From contig NZ_CP040005.1 in NCBI RefSeq assembly GCF_005696555.1, forward strand, positions 2,852,001 through 2,916,000: 64,000 nucleotides of DNA, written 5' to 3'. The DNA comes from Actinomyces sp. oral taxon 171 str. F0337. GTDB taxonomy: Bacteria; Actinomycetota; Actinomycetes; Actinomycetales; Actinomycetaceae. The notes beneath the pieces are model-generated. The model saw only the letters and a program-made list of their open reading frames with translations. It was not told where the DNA came from and made no database searches. A program made the position numbers and the translations under genes. Below are positions 42,151-50,401 of this stretch, piece by piece (the first letter of the stretch is position 1; every line of letters starts with the position of its first letter).

Positions 42151-43068
42151 GTGTCCACTAACCAGCCCCGCCAGACCAAGGCCCAGCGTCGCGAGGCCGC
42201 GCGCCTCAAGGCCAAGGAGCTGCGCGAGGCCGAGGCCCGCCGCGCGCGCCGCAACACCATTGCCCGCCGCAGCTTCATCGGGACCGCGGGCGTGGCCGTG
42301 GCCGGCGGGCTCGGTTATCTGGTCTATCTCGGCGTCGATGCCAAGAACAAGCCCAAGAGCTCGAAGTTCCCCGCACCGAGCGAGGGCCTGCCATCCGCGA
42401 AGGCGAACCAGAACGGCATCCCCAAGCAGGTCCTCTCCGACGCTTCCTGGACCTACGGCGAGGGCGCCGCACTCGACACCGTCGGCGCCTCAACCCCCGT
42501 CCTCGACATCTACTTCGACTACTCCTGCTCTCACTGCGCCGAGTTCGAGGGCGTTCACACCCAGGAGATCAACCAGCTCCTGAGTGACAAGAAGATCACC
42601 CTGGCTCTCCACCCCTGCAAGCTCCTCCGCCAGGAGTGGACCAGCGTCGTCATGAACGCCATGGGGGTGGTGCTCGACGAGGCACCGGCCCAGTCCCTGA
42701 GCTTCCACAACGCCGCCTTCGAGCTCTTCTCCCAGGCCCTTCAGACCAAGAACCAGAGCAACATGACGGTGGAGGGCCTGGTGGCCGCCGCCACCAAGGT
42801 GAACGTCCCCAAGGAGGTCTCCGCCAAGTTCAAGGCCGCCGTCGACGCCAACAAGTACAAGAAGTGGGTGGATCTCGGCGATGAGGCCTTCAAGGCCCGG
42901 GATCTGGAGGGCACCCCCACCGTCTTCTTCAAGGGCGAGAAGGTCGACCTGAACAAGCTTCAGACGCGGACCGCCCTGACCGAGCTCGTCACCGGCTCCA
43001 CCCCGACGGCGCAGCCCACCCAGCAGGCATCTCAGCAGCCCAGCCCGCAGCCGACTCAGCAGGGCTGA
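42151..43068 (+). CDS. Membrane-anchored DsbA-like thiol-disulfide oxidoreductase
   Basis: The protein has 305 residues. A highly basic N-terminus (KAQRREAARLKAKELREAEA) is followed by one membrane helix (SFIGTAGVAVAGGLGYLVYL) and an extracytoplasmic DsbA/thioredoxin-4 domain with the redox motif DYSCSHCAEFEG and the cis-Pro segment EGTPTVFFKGEKV. A Gln/Pro/Thr-rich tail ends the protein. It probably catalyses disulfide formation in secreted proteins. The GTG at 42151 follows AAGGAG. It is divergent from the toxin array. Confidence 0.9.
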   Translation: MSTNQPRQTKAQRREAARLKAKELREAEARRARRNTIARRSFIGTAGVAVAGGLGYLVYLGVDAKNKPKSSKFPAPSEGLPSAKANQNGIPKQVLSDASWTYGEGAALDTVGASTPVLDIYFDYSCSHCAEFEGVHTQEINQLLSDKKITLALHPCKLLRQEWTSVVMNAMGVVLDEAPAQSLSFHNAAFELFSQALQTKNQSNMTVEGLVAAATKVNVPKEVSAKFKAAVDANKYKKWVDLGDEAFKARDLEGTPTVFFKGEKVDLNKLQTRTALTELVTGSTPTAQPTQQASQQPSPQPTQQG

Positions 43069-43234
43069 TCCCGCGCGGGACCCGCCGCCCAGGGCTGCGG
43101 CCCTGCCCGGACCTCCTCCCAGCACCCACGGGCCCGGGCGGCGACAGGCGCAGTACCGTCCCCCACAGTTTCCCGCCCCGGGGAGGTCTGTGTCAGACTG
43201 TCCCACGCACCTGCGGCCGCCTGACCGGCCGCGC

Positions 43235-43310
43235 GCCGCTTTAGCTCAGTTGGTAGAGCAGCTGTCTTGTAAACAGCAGGTCGTCGGTTCGAGTCCGACA
43301 AGCGGCTCCA
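43235..43310 (+). tRNA. tRNA-Thr (anticodon TGT)
   Basis: This is a 76-nt cloverleaf with acceptor arms GCCGCTT and AAGCGGC, a D-arm TAGCTCAGTTGGTAGAGCA, an anticodon stem GCTGT/ACAGC with loop CTTGTAA (anticodon TGT) and the T-loop GGTTCGAGTCC. The CCA end is encoded. No integrase or duplicated 3' end was seen nearby. Confidence 0.96.
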
Positions 43311-43398
43311 CTCATCGCCCGCAGCCGTGCCGGGCCCGGCTGCTCCCGCCTCAGCCCCACCTCACGGCCCGGCCACGAGCGCACCACCGGGAGGGGAC

Positions 43399-44628
43399 AT
43401 GTCGGTGACCGCAGCACACGCGGCGTCCTGCACCCTCCACGACGCCGGCACCTGCCGCTCCTGCCCCCACCTGTCCCTGCCGATGCCCGACCAGCTGGCC
43501 GCCAAGCAGTCCCGTGTCGCCGCCCTCCTGGCCGACCACATCCCATCCGGCCTGTGGCAGGCACCGGCCGCGAGCGCCCCCACCGGCTTCCGCAACAAGG
43601 CGAAAATGGCGGTCGCCGGAACCAGCGCCCACCCCACCCTGGGGATCCTCGATGGCGCCGGCTGCGGCGTCGACCTGCGCACCTGCCCGCTGCACGTGCC
43701 GGCCATCGAGGCGGCCCTGCCAGTGCTGGCCGGCCTCATCACCGAGCTGGGCCTGCGTCCCTACGACGTACCCACGCGCCGCGGCGAGCTCAAGTACGTC
43801 CTGGTGACCGCCTCGCCCGACGACGACCTCATGGTGCGCTTCGTCCTGCGCTCCCGGCACCACCTGGAGCGGCTGCGCGCCGCCCTGCCGGACCTGCACC
43901 GGCGCCTGCCCCAGCTGGCGGTGGCCGCCGTCAACATCCAGAGCGTCCACCAGGCCGTCATCGAGGGACCCGAGGAGATCGTCCTGACCCAGGAGGACCG
44001 CCTCCTCATGCGCCTGAGCCTGCCGTCACCGGAGCACGGTGGCCGGGCCGGTCGGCGCGCCGACGGCGTCGAGCTGTCCCTCTACCTGCCCACCCGTTCC
44101 TTCTTCCAGACCAACACGGCCGTGGCCGAGGCGCTCTACGCCACCGCCCGCGACTGGGCGCAGGAGGCCCAGCCGGCCCGGGTGTGGGACCTGTTCTGCG
44201 GCGTCGGCGGCTTCGCCCTGGCCCTGGCGGCGCCCGGCCGCCGGGTGCTGGGGGTGGAGGTCTCGGCGTCGGCCATTGACGGGGCGCGTGCGGCCGCCGA
44301 CCTCATGGGACTGGACCCCGCCCTGGTGCGCTTCGAGGCCGGTGACGCCCGCGTCCTGGACCCGGCCTCCCCTGAGGGGCGCGCCGGTGGGGCGCAGCGG
44401 CCGGACCTGCTCGTGGTCAACCCGCCCCGGCGCGGGATCGGGGAGCATCTGGCCGGCAGGATCGAGGCCTCCGGCGTGGGGCGGGTGCTCTACTCCTCCT
44501 GCAACCCGCGCACGCTGGCGGCGGACCTGGCGCACCTGCCCTCGATGCGGGTGGTGCGCTCGTGCCTGTTCGACATGTTCCCGCACACCGAGCACGCCGA
44601 GGTGCTCGTGGAGCTGGTGCGGGACTGA
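43399..44628 (+). CDS. RlmC-like 23S rRNA (uracil-5-)-methyltransferase
   Basis: The protein has 409 residues. The N-terminal Cys cluster (SCTLHDAGTCRSCPH) suits an iron-sulfur cluster, and the Rossmann methyltransferase part shows VWDLFCGVGGFALALA (SAM binding), LLVVNPPRRGIGEHL and the catalytic Cys motif LYSSCNPRTLAADL. This is the TrmA/RlmC/RlmD class, and the Cys arrangement and length fit RlmC (23S U747) best. GGGAGGGGAC precedes the ATG. It is convergent with the PAS gene with only 5 bp between stops. Confidence 0.9.
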   Translation: MSVTAAHAASCTLHDAGTCRSCPHLSLPMPDQLAAKQSRVAALLADHIPSGLWQAPAASAPTGFRNKAKMAVAGTSAHPTLGILDGAGCGVDLRTCPLHVPAIEAALPVLAGLITELGLRPYDVPTRRGELKYVLVTASPDDDLMVRFVLRSRHHLERLRAALPDLHRRLPQLAVAAVNIQSVHQAVIEGPEEIVLTQEDRLLMRLSLPSPEHGGRAGRRADGVELSLYLPTRSFFQTNTAVAEALYATARDWAQEAQPARVWDLFCGVGGFALALAAPGRRVLGVEVSASAIDGARAAADLMGLDPALVRFEAGDARVLDPASPEGRAGGAQRPDLLVVNPPRRGIGEHLAGRIEASGVGRVLYSSCNPRTLAADLAHLPSMRVVRSCLFDMFPHTEHAEVLVELVRD

Positions 44629-44633
44629 AGGCC

Positions 44634-45998
44634 CTACTCGAGCTCGGCCAGGGCGGTGCGCACGTCGGCCAGGGCGCTGTTGATGGCCTCCGCCTCGAAG
44701 GGGACCTCGAGGTCGCGCACGCGCACGGCCAGGTCGGCCAGGTCCCGGGCCTCGGCGAAGCCCTGTCCGGCCAGGGTGCGGGCGGTGGTCACGGAGTCGG
44801 CCTGCCCGGCGCCGGCGGCCGCGGCCGCCTCGATGAGCTCCAGGAGCGGCCCCTGGATGACGCCGAGGTCCTCGGCCACGACATCCAGCTCGCCGCCCAC
44901 CAGCTCGCGGCGCGCGTCGAGCAGGCCGACGCGCTGGGTCAGGTTGTCGGCGCCGTCGCTCAGTGCCGAGCACAGCTCGGTGAGGCTGCCGACGGCGTCG
45001 TTGGCGTCGACCTCGTCCTGGCCCTCGATGATCTGGAGGGCGAAGATCCCGGCGGCCAGGTTGTGCAGGCGTGCCAGGGCGATGCGGAAGCTCACCGAGT
45101 CCAGGTCGCCGCGCAGCGCCTCGATCTGGCTGCTCAGCGGGTGGAGCTGCTCGGAGCACTCCAGGACCAGGGCGTCGACCTGCTGGCAGCGTGCGGCGAC
45201 GTCGTCGGCCTGCTCGCCGTGGCCCAGGACCTCGACGTCGGCGCCGACGGCGCGCATGGCCTCGCGCAGGGTGCCCAGGCGGGCCGAGAGGGCCTCGATC
45301 TCGCCGGCCCTCCTGCCCAGCAGGTCAATGAGCCGCCGGCCCTCCTGGAGGATGCCGACCAGCCCGGCGGTCTCGGCCTCGATCCGGCTCATGGCGTCCA
45401 GGATCCGGGCCACGGGGCCGTCGGCCTGCGGGCTGTCGGGGATGCCGACGCCGTGGGCGAGCAGCTCGCCGACCTCGGCGACCAGCACCCGGCGGGTGAA
45501 GTCGATGGCGTCGGCGTAGCCCAGGGCCTGCAGCTCGGCCTGGAGGGCGGCCTGCCCGGCAGCGGCCACCTCTCGGCGGGTGGAGCCGGCCGCGGCGGAG
45601 ACCTCCTCGACGTCGCGGACCCGGGCGTAGGCGGCCTCGATGTCGTCGCGCAGGTCGGTGAGCATCGGCAGGGTGCGCACGGACAGGTAGCCGGAGCCGG
45701 AGGGAACGATCGTGGCGAAGACGCGGTAGTGGCCGTCGTCGGAGGAGCGGTTGGTGATGTAGGCGCTGGCGGCCCGGCCCTCCTCGATGGCGTCCCAGAT
45801 GGAACGGAACAGGCCGGCGGGCATGTCCGCGTGCCGCACCACGTTGTGGGCCCGCCCCACCAGGGCGCCGCGCGGGTAGCCGGACAGGCGCATGAAGGTG
45901 GAGTTGGCGCGGCGGATGCGTCCGTGCGAGTCCGTGGTGGAGAAGAAGAGTTCGTCAGCGGCGAAGACGTGCTCGACGGGAGCTGCGGACTCGACCAT
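44634..45998 (-). CDS. PAS-domain protein (Aer-like), coiled-coil C-terminus
   Basis: The protein has 454 residues. Residues 15-115 are a PAS domain of the aerotaxis-receptor type (ELFFSTTDSHGRIRRANSTF, MRLSGYPRGALVGRAHNVVR, HADMPAGLFRSIWDAI). The remainder is helical and Ala/Glu/Leu-rich, with no HAMP, kinase or canonical methyl-accepting signalling tip. It may sense redox state or oxygen through FAD and pass the signal by protein contact, which is inference. AAGGAAGG precedes the ATG. No chemotaxis genes are in the window. Confidence 0.78.
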   Translation of the reverse strand: MVESAAPVEHVFAADELFFSTTDSHGRIRRANSTFMRLSGYPRGALVGRAHNVVRHADMPAGLFRSIWDAIEEGRAASAYITNRSSDDGHYRVFATIVPSGSGYLSVRTLPMLTDLRDDIEAAYARVRDVEEVSAAAGSTRREVAAAGQAALQAELQALGYADAIDFTRRVLVAEVGELLAHGVGIPDSPQADGPVARILDAMSRIEAETAGLVGILQEGRRLIDLLGRRAGEIEALSARLGTLREAMRAVGADVEVLGHGEQADDVAARCQQVDALVLECSEQLHPLSSQIEALRGDLDSVSFRIALARLHNLAAGIFALQIIEGQDEVDANDAVGSLTELCSALSDGADNLTQRVGLLDARRELVGGELDVVAEDLGVIQGPLLELIEAAAAAGAGQADSVTTARTLAGQGFAEARDLADLAVRVRDLEVPFEAEAINSALADVRTALAELE

Positions 45999-46286
45999 GA
46001 GTGACCTTCCTTGGGGGCGCAGGCGTGCGACCGCATTGGGGCTGCGGCGGCTGCGGGACGTCGTGGAACCTTGGTTGGAAGCCTACTCTTGACCGGCCTG
46101 AGCGGGTCACCGATCGCATGCCGGGGCGCCCCACCGGTCGAGGCACCCCGCCGGATTCTTCCGGTCGGTGGGACGCCTCGCCGCCCGGAGCGCCTCCAGG
46201 CGGTAGGCTCCAGGGCTGACAGGGAACCGTCGCGGGAGCAGCCCGCTCGGCCCGCCGCCTCTTTTCAACCAGCAGGAGAACTCCTC

Positions 46287-46733
46287 ATGACCGTTGAGCT
46301 CGTCACCACCTCCAGCCCGGAGATCGTCGAGGCCATGGAGCGCCTCATCCCGCAGCTCTCCCGCAGCGCCCCGGCGCTGAGCGCCGAGCAGTGCGAGGCC
46401 TTCATCGCTCAGGAGGGGGTCTTCCTCTTCGTCTTCCGGCCCGAGGCCGAAGCCGGCCAGAGCGCCCCGATCCTGGGCATGCTCACCCTGGCGACCTTCA
46501 CGATCCCCACGGGCCTGCGCGCCTGGGTGGAGGACGTCGTCGTCGATGGTGAGGCCCGCGGCCAGGGCGCCGGGCAGGCCCTCGTGGAGGCCGCCGTCGA
46601 GCACGCCGGGAAGCTGGGCGCGCGCACCGTGGACCTCACCTCCCGGCCCTCGCGCGAGGCCGCCAACCGCCTCTACCGCCGCGCCGGCTTCGAGCTGCGG
46701 GAGACCAACGTCTACCGCTACGCCCAGGCCTGA
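46287..46733 (+). CDS. GNAT family N-acetyltransferase
   Basis: The protein has 148 residues. The acetyl-CoA-binding motif A is VVVDGEARGQGAGQALVEAA and the C-terminal signature NRLYRRAGFELRETNVYRY is typical. It would acetylate an unidentified amine or protein substrate. CAGGAGAA precedes the ATG at 46287; a longer frame is open upstream but crosses the divergent promoter. A 64-bp palindromic repeat lies downstream. Confidence 0.88.
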   Translation: MTVELVTTSSPEIVEAMERLIPQLSRSAPALSAEQCEAFIAQEGVFLFVFRPEAEAGQSAPILGMLTLATFTIPTGLRAWVEDVVVDGEARGQGAGQALVEAAVEHAGKLGARTVDLTSRPSREAANRLYRRAGFELRETNVYRYAQA

Positions 46734-46794
46734 GCCGCACTCGCCCGCTGCCCCTCACCGGCCGCCTCCTCTCCGCACCAGCCACCGTCACCAT

Positions 46795-46858
46795 CACTTC
46801 GACCGAATCTTCAGAAACGACCCGGAGCCGCGTCGTTTCTGAAGATTCGGTCGAAGTG
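46795..46858. repeat. 64-bp palindromic repeat, copy 1
   Basis: The 27-bp arms (46795-46821 and 46832-46858) are perfectly complementary around the 10-nt loop CCGGAGCCGC. A second copy lies at 47781-47844. It sits between the convergent GNAT and HAD1 genes and may also terminate both, but has no T-tract. Confidence 0.85.
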
Positions 46859-46914
46859 TGGGCGCGCGAAGGCGGCGTGCGGGCACGCCCTCTGAGCCGC
46901 GCTCCCGCGCGTCT

Positions 46915-47718
46915 TCAGGCCAGGAGGGCGTCGATGAAGGCGGCCACGCTCGGGGTGGTGCGCCCGCCGGCGGCCTCGATGACGTCGCCAGGGGCGCCGA
47001 CCATCGCGCAGGGGACGTCGGCCCGCCCGAACATCGAGATGTCGTTCCAGGAGTCGCCCACGGCGGCCACCTCACTGACCTCCACGCCCTGATCGGCCAG
47101 AAGCGCGGCGAGCCGGGCCAGGCCCGTCCCCTTGGACTCCCCCGCGGCGGTGACGTCCACGAAGCCGGTCGAGCGGGTGCAGCTGACGCCGTCGACGCTC
47201 TCCTCCAGGCCTCGGGCCAGCGCCGCGGCAACCCGGGCATCGGGGATGTGCAGCGGCATCGAGGTGACCCCCAGGCCCGCGACCTGCGACAGGGGCGCCG
47301 CGGTGAATCGGTCAGGGGGCGTGCGCTGGTCCGTGGACAGGCCGATCGGGTCATCCAGCACGTAGTCGCGCTCGAGGGTTGAGGCGAACACGGAGACGGG
47401 GACCGCAGCGATGTCGCCAACCGCCCGGACGACCGCCCGCACCTGGTCGGCCTCAAGCATCCGGGTGCGGTGCACCCGACCGGCCGAGTCGATGACGGTC
47501 GTGCCCGTGGCGCACACGGCGTAGTCGTAGTCCAGGCCGATGGACGTCGAGGCCCGGGCCACCTCGACGGCGTGCTGCACCAGCCGCACCGAACGCCCCG
47601 TGGCCAGCACCAGGAGGTTGCCGGCCTCGCGCCAGCGCAGGAGGGCCTCGGCGTCGGCCTGCCCGACGGCGTGGTGGAAGACGAGGGTGCCGTCAAGATC
47701 CGTGGCAAGCAGGCGCAT
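46915..47718 (-). CDS. HAD-IIB family phosphatase 1
   Basis: The protein has 267 residues. Motif I is ATDLDGTLVF, motif II ATGRSV, and motifs III/IV are ESKGTGLARL and VGDSWNDISMFG; the C2-type cap fits sugar-phosphate phosphatases (Cof/sucrose-phosphatase type). It is the most distal of three paralogous HAD genes behind the PTS operon and is bracketed by the two 64-bp palindromes. The start at 47718 is the ATG at the HAD motif; the longer frame runs into the palindrome. Confidence 0.87.
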   Translation of the reverse strand: MRLLATDLDGTLVFHHAVGQADAEALLRWREAGNLLVLATGRSVRLVQHAVEVARASTSIGLDYDYAVCATGTTVIDSAGRVHRTRMLEADQVRAVVRAVGDIAAVPVSVFASTLERDYVLDDPIGLSTDQRTPPDRFTAAPLSQVAGLGVTSMPLHIPDARVAAALARGLEESVDGVSCTRSTGFVDVTAAGESKGTGLARLAALLADQGVEVSEVAAVGDSWNDISMFGRADVPCAMVGAPGDVIEAAGGRTTPSVAAFIDALLA

Positions 47719-47780
47719 GCCGGCGAGCATAGCTCGCGCTCCGCGAGCCCGCCGCGCGCACCAGCGCATCGACGCCGCAA

Positions 47781-47844
47781 CACTTCGACCGAATCTTCAC
47801 AAAGGACCCGGAGCCGCGTCGTTTGTGAAGATTCGGTCGAAGTG
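47781..47844. repeat. 64-bp palindromic repeat, copy 2
   Basis: The arms 47781-47807 and 47818-47844 pair at 26 of 27 positions around the same CCGGAGCCGC loop. Compared with copy 1 three bases differ; two of these are a matched G/C to C/G change that keeps a stem pair. It lies 8 bp beyond the stop of HAD2. Confidence 0.85.
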
Positions 47845-47852
47845 TGCGGGAC

Positions 47853-48740
47853 CTAGGCAGTGGGCCGGCCCATGAGGGAGTCGATGAGGTCGGCGAGGCT
47901 GGAGACCGTGCCGTCGCACTGGGCCACCACGTCCGGCGGCGACCAGGGCAGGGCGTAGGAGTGGTCGGCGGCCTGGTGCATGGAGATGTCGTTCCAGGAG
48001 TCCCCGATCGACCAGGTCTCCACCGACTCCGGCGAGCGCGAGCCGACGTCGGGACCCACCGAGCCGCCGACCGTCGCCTCACTCGCCTCGCCGGTCAGAG
48101 CCTCCCCCGCATCCCCGGCCGTCTCCAGGGCGGGCGGCTCGGCAAGGCTCGCCACCAGCTGCCTGAGGCCCGCTCCCTTGGAGGCCGAGGCGGGCACGAC
48201 GTCAATGAAGTCCTGGTTGCGGAAGCCCACCGCCTGCCCCTCCCAGCGCCGGTGCAGGTAGGTCTCGGTGCGCGAGGCCATCTCCGGGTCGGTGAAGCGC
48301 ATCGGCACACCGATGATCTCGCGCCCGTCCAGCTCTCGCCGGGTGGCCGGCCGGAACAGGGTCAGCAGGTCCGACCCGGAGCCGATCGTGTCGTAGACGA
48401 GCAGGTCCTCGTCCAGCCCGGTGGTGAAGACGGTGACGCCCGGCGCCCCTTCGACGAAGTCGAGGATGTCCTCGACGACGCCGGCAGGCAGGGCCGTCGA
48501 GTCACGCACCCTGATGTCCTCATCCACGATGGCGGCCCCCGTGTAGAGGATGGCGTTGTCGAACTCCAGGCCCATGGGCACCACGACGTGCTCCAGCGCC
48601 GAGACCGACCTGCCGGTGTTGATGACCAGGAGGTTGCCGGCCGCCCGCCACCGGGCCATGGCCTCGCGGTCGCGCAGCGAGATCGTCCCGTTGAAGACGA
48701 TGGTGCCGTCCAGGTCGGTGGAGATGAGCCTGCGTGGCAT
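47853..48740 (-). CDS. HAD-IIB family phosphatase 2
   Basis: The protein has 295 residues. Motifs are STDLDGTIVF, NTGRSV, SASKGAGLRQL and IGDSWNDISMHQ. A roughly 35-residue Gly/Ala/Glu-rich insertion lies just before motif IV. It is closely related to HAD3 (REAMARWRAAGNLLV shared). The ATG follows GGAAAGGACTCCC. It probably dephosphorylates sugar phosphates linked to the upstream PTS; the substrate is unproven. Confidence 0.87.
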   Translation of the reverse strand: MPRRLISTDLDGTIVFNGTISLRDREAMARWRAAGNLLVINTGRSVSALEHVVVPMGLEFDNAILYTGAAIVDEDIRVRDSTALPAGVVEDILDFVEGAPGVTVFTTGLDEDLLVYDTIGSGSDLLTLFRPATRRELDGREIIGVPMRFTDPEMASRTETYLHRRWEGQAVGFRNQDFIDVVPASASKGAGLRQLVASLAEPPALETAGDAGEALTGEASEATVGGSVGPDVGSRSPESVETWSIGDSWNDISMHQAADHSYALPWSPPDVVAQCDGTVSSLADLIDSLMGRPTA

Positions 48741-48822
48741 GGGAGTCCTTTCCGTTCAGGTTCTGCCGGTCTCCAACCGCCTCAGAGCGGCCTGCGAGCC
48801 GCCCAGGAGTCGTGAGGAATCG

Positions 48823-49419
48823 CTAGGAGCCGTCAGCAGCCTTATTCTCCTCATTCCTCGCAGCGGCGTCAGCGGACTCGTCCGACTCCTGATCGGCCTC
48901 CCGGCGGGCCTTCTTCTCCGCCTTGCGGGCCTTCTTGGCCTGCTTCCTGTCCTCGCGCTCCTGGCGCTCGCGGGCCCACTGGGCGTAGTCCTGCAGGAGG
49001 CTGCGCGAGTCGGGGGTGAGGATCTTGTTGTCCTCGAGCAGCCCCTCGGCGCGCAGGGTCATGAACCGCAGGTACTCGGGGTTGCGGGTGAGCCCGTACT
49101 GGCGCTTGGCCTCCTCCAGGTCGGAGACGTCGCGGCGCACCTGGCGCTCGATCATGACTCGTCCCCCCATGAGGAAGATGGCCGCGAGCAGGGCCAGAAT
49201 CGAGCCGATCCCCCGGGTGAAGGGGTAGAGGATGCAGGCGATGACCATGAGCCAGGTGACGTACTTGCCCATGGAGTGCGTGTATCCGCGCCAGCGGCCG
49301 TCGTCCCCGGTGGCCCAGGCACGGAGCTTGGCGCGCCCGTCAGGATCCCCGCCGTTGAACCAGTCGCGCACCCGGGTGCCGAGGGACTTTCCGCCGCCGG
49401 TCCTGCCGTTCTCACTCAT
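48823..49419 (-). CDS. Membrane protein with charged coiled-coil tail
   Basis: The protein has 198 residues. Two adjacent membrane helices (YVTWLMVIACILYPFTRG and GSILALLAAIFLMGGRVMI) are followed by a charged helical region and an acidic/basic tail (QAKKARKAEKKARREADQES). The ATG at 49419 overlaps the HAD3 stop as ATGA, so it is translationally coupled to it. No characterised family is recognised. It sits between HAD3 and HAD2 in the PTS-phosphatase cluster. Confidence 0.7.
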   Translation of the reverse strand: MSENGRTGGGKSLGTRVRDWFNGGDPDGRAKLRAWATGDDGRWRGYTHSMGKYVTWLMVIACILYPFTRGIGSILALLAAIFLMGGRVMIERQVRRDVSDLEEAKRQYGLTRNPEYLRFMTLRAEGLLEDNKILTPDSRSLLQDYAQWARERQEREDRKQAKKARKAEKKARREADQESDESADAAARNEENKAADGS

Positions 49420-50195
49420 GCTCGGTCGCCTTCCAGGATCGTGGTGATGAGCTCGGCCATGGAGCCCGCGGTCGTCTCGCATGCGGCCGTCACCTCCGGT
49501 GGGGACCAGGGCAGGGCGACGGCGTGGTCGGCGACGGCGTGCATGTCCAGGTCGTTCCAGGAGTCGCCGATGGTCCAGACCTCGACGTCCCGTCCCGCCA
49601 GGGGCCCGTCCAGGAGGGCCCGCAGCCCGGCGCCCTTGGTGGCGCCGGCCGGTACGAGGTCGAGGAACTCCTGGTTGCGGTGGCAGTCCAGGACGCCCTC
49701 CCAGCGCTGGGTGAGGTCTCGTTGGAGGCGGTCGCGCAGGGCGTCGTCGGTGACGCGCAGGGGTACGCCGATGAAGCGGTGCGCGTCCATCTCCTCCAGG
49801 GTCATGTGCTCGAAGACCGCCAGGATCGGGGAGATCTCATCGTTGTTGTCGGCCAGGATGTAGTCGGTCTCGATGGTGGTAGCGTAGGTGGTCACCCCTG
49901 GCAGGTCGACGGTGCGGGTGGCCACGTCGCGGGCGACGCCGTCGGGCAGGTAGCGGGCGGAGAGGACCTGGTAGCCGCTGTCGATGAGGACCGCCCCGGT
50001 GAAGACGACGCCGTAGTCGAAGTCGACGCCCAGGGGCTCCAGGACGTCGCGGGTGGCGAAGGAGGACTTGCCGGTGTCCACGGCCAGGAGGTTGCCGGCG
50101 GCCCGCCAGCGGGCCATGGCCTCGCGGTCGGCCGGGGAGACGGTGCGTTCGAAGACGATGGTGGCGTCCAGGTCGGTGACGAGGAGTCGGGTCAC
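49416..50195 (-). CDS. HAD-IIB family phosphatase 3
   Basis: The protein has 259 residues. Motif I reads VTDLDATIVF (Ala in place of the usual Gly after the second Asp), and motif IV is IGDSWNDLDMHA. Both catalytic Asp are kept, so activity is plausible. It is the first of the three HAD genes after the PTS IID gene. The GTG start follows AAGGA. Confidence 0.87.
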   Translation of the reverse strand: MTRLLVTDLDATIVFERTVSPADREAMARWRAAGNLLAVDTGKSSFATRDVLEPLGVDFDYGVVFTGAVLIDSGYQVLSARYLPDGVARDVATRTVDLPGVTTYATTIETDYILADNNDEISPILAVFEHMTLEEMDAHRFIGVPLRVTDDALRDRLQRDLTQRWEGVLDCHRNQEFLDLVPAGATKGAGLRALLDGPLAGRDVEVWTIGDSWNDLDMHAVADHAVALPWSPPEVTAACETTAGSMAELITTILEGDRA

Positions 50196-50325
50196 GCTGA
50201 TTCCTTGCTGCTGGGGCGGAGAACAGGGGACGACGTCGAAACGGGACAGGTGGGCGATGACAGGCGCCGGCGGAGTCCGGAAGAAGCCCCGCGCATCCTA
50301 CCGAACACACGGAACAGGGAGGGGA

Positions 50326-50344
50326 CCGGAGGGAAGTCCTCCGG
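50326..50344 (-). terminator. Small stem-loop between PTS IID and HAD3
   Basis: CCGGAGG-GAAGT-CCTCCGG forms a 7-bp stem with a 5-nt loop in the 206-bp gap. It may be an attenuator or a partial terminator that lowers expression of the HAD genes relative to the PTS genes. Confidence 0.4.
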
Positions 50345-50401
50345 CGCCCTCCCCGCTCCGAGACAGGGTAGTGAACGGCCGACAGCCGGTCCGCTAGTCC
50401 A

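Noticed and set aside
43235..43310. tRNA-Thr as an attachment site for an integrated element carrying the toxin array
   Set aside because: No integrase, no duplicated tRNA 3' end and a housekeeping-type DsbA gene in between; nothing supports integration here.
47718..47769. Longer start for HAD1 at 47769
   Set aside because: The extra residues (Arg/Ala-rich) precede the invariant HAD motif I, which normally lies within a few residues of the start.
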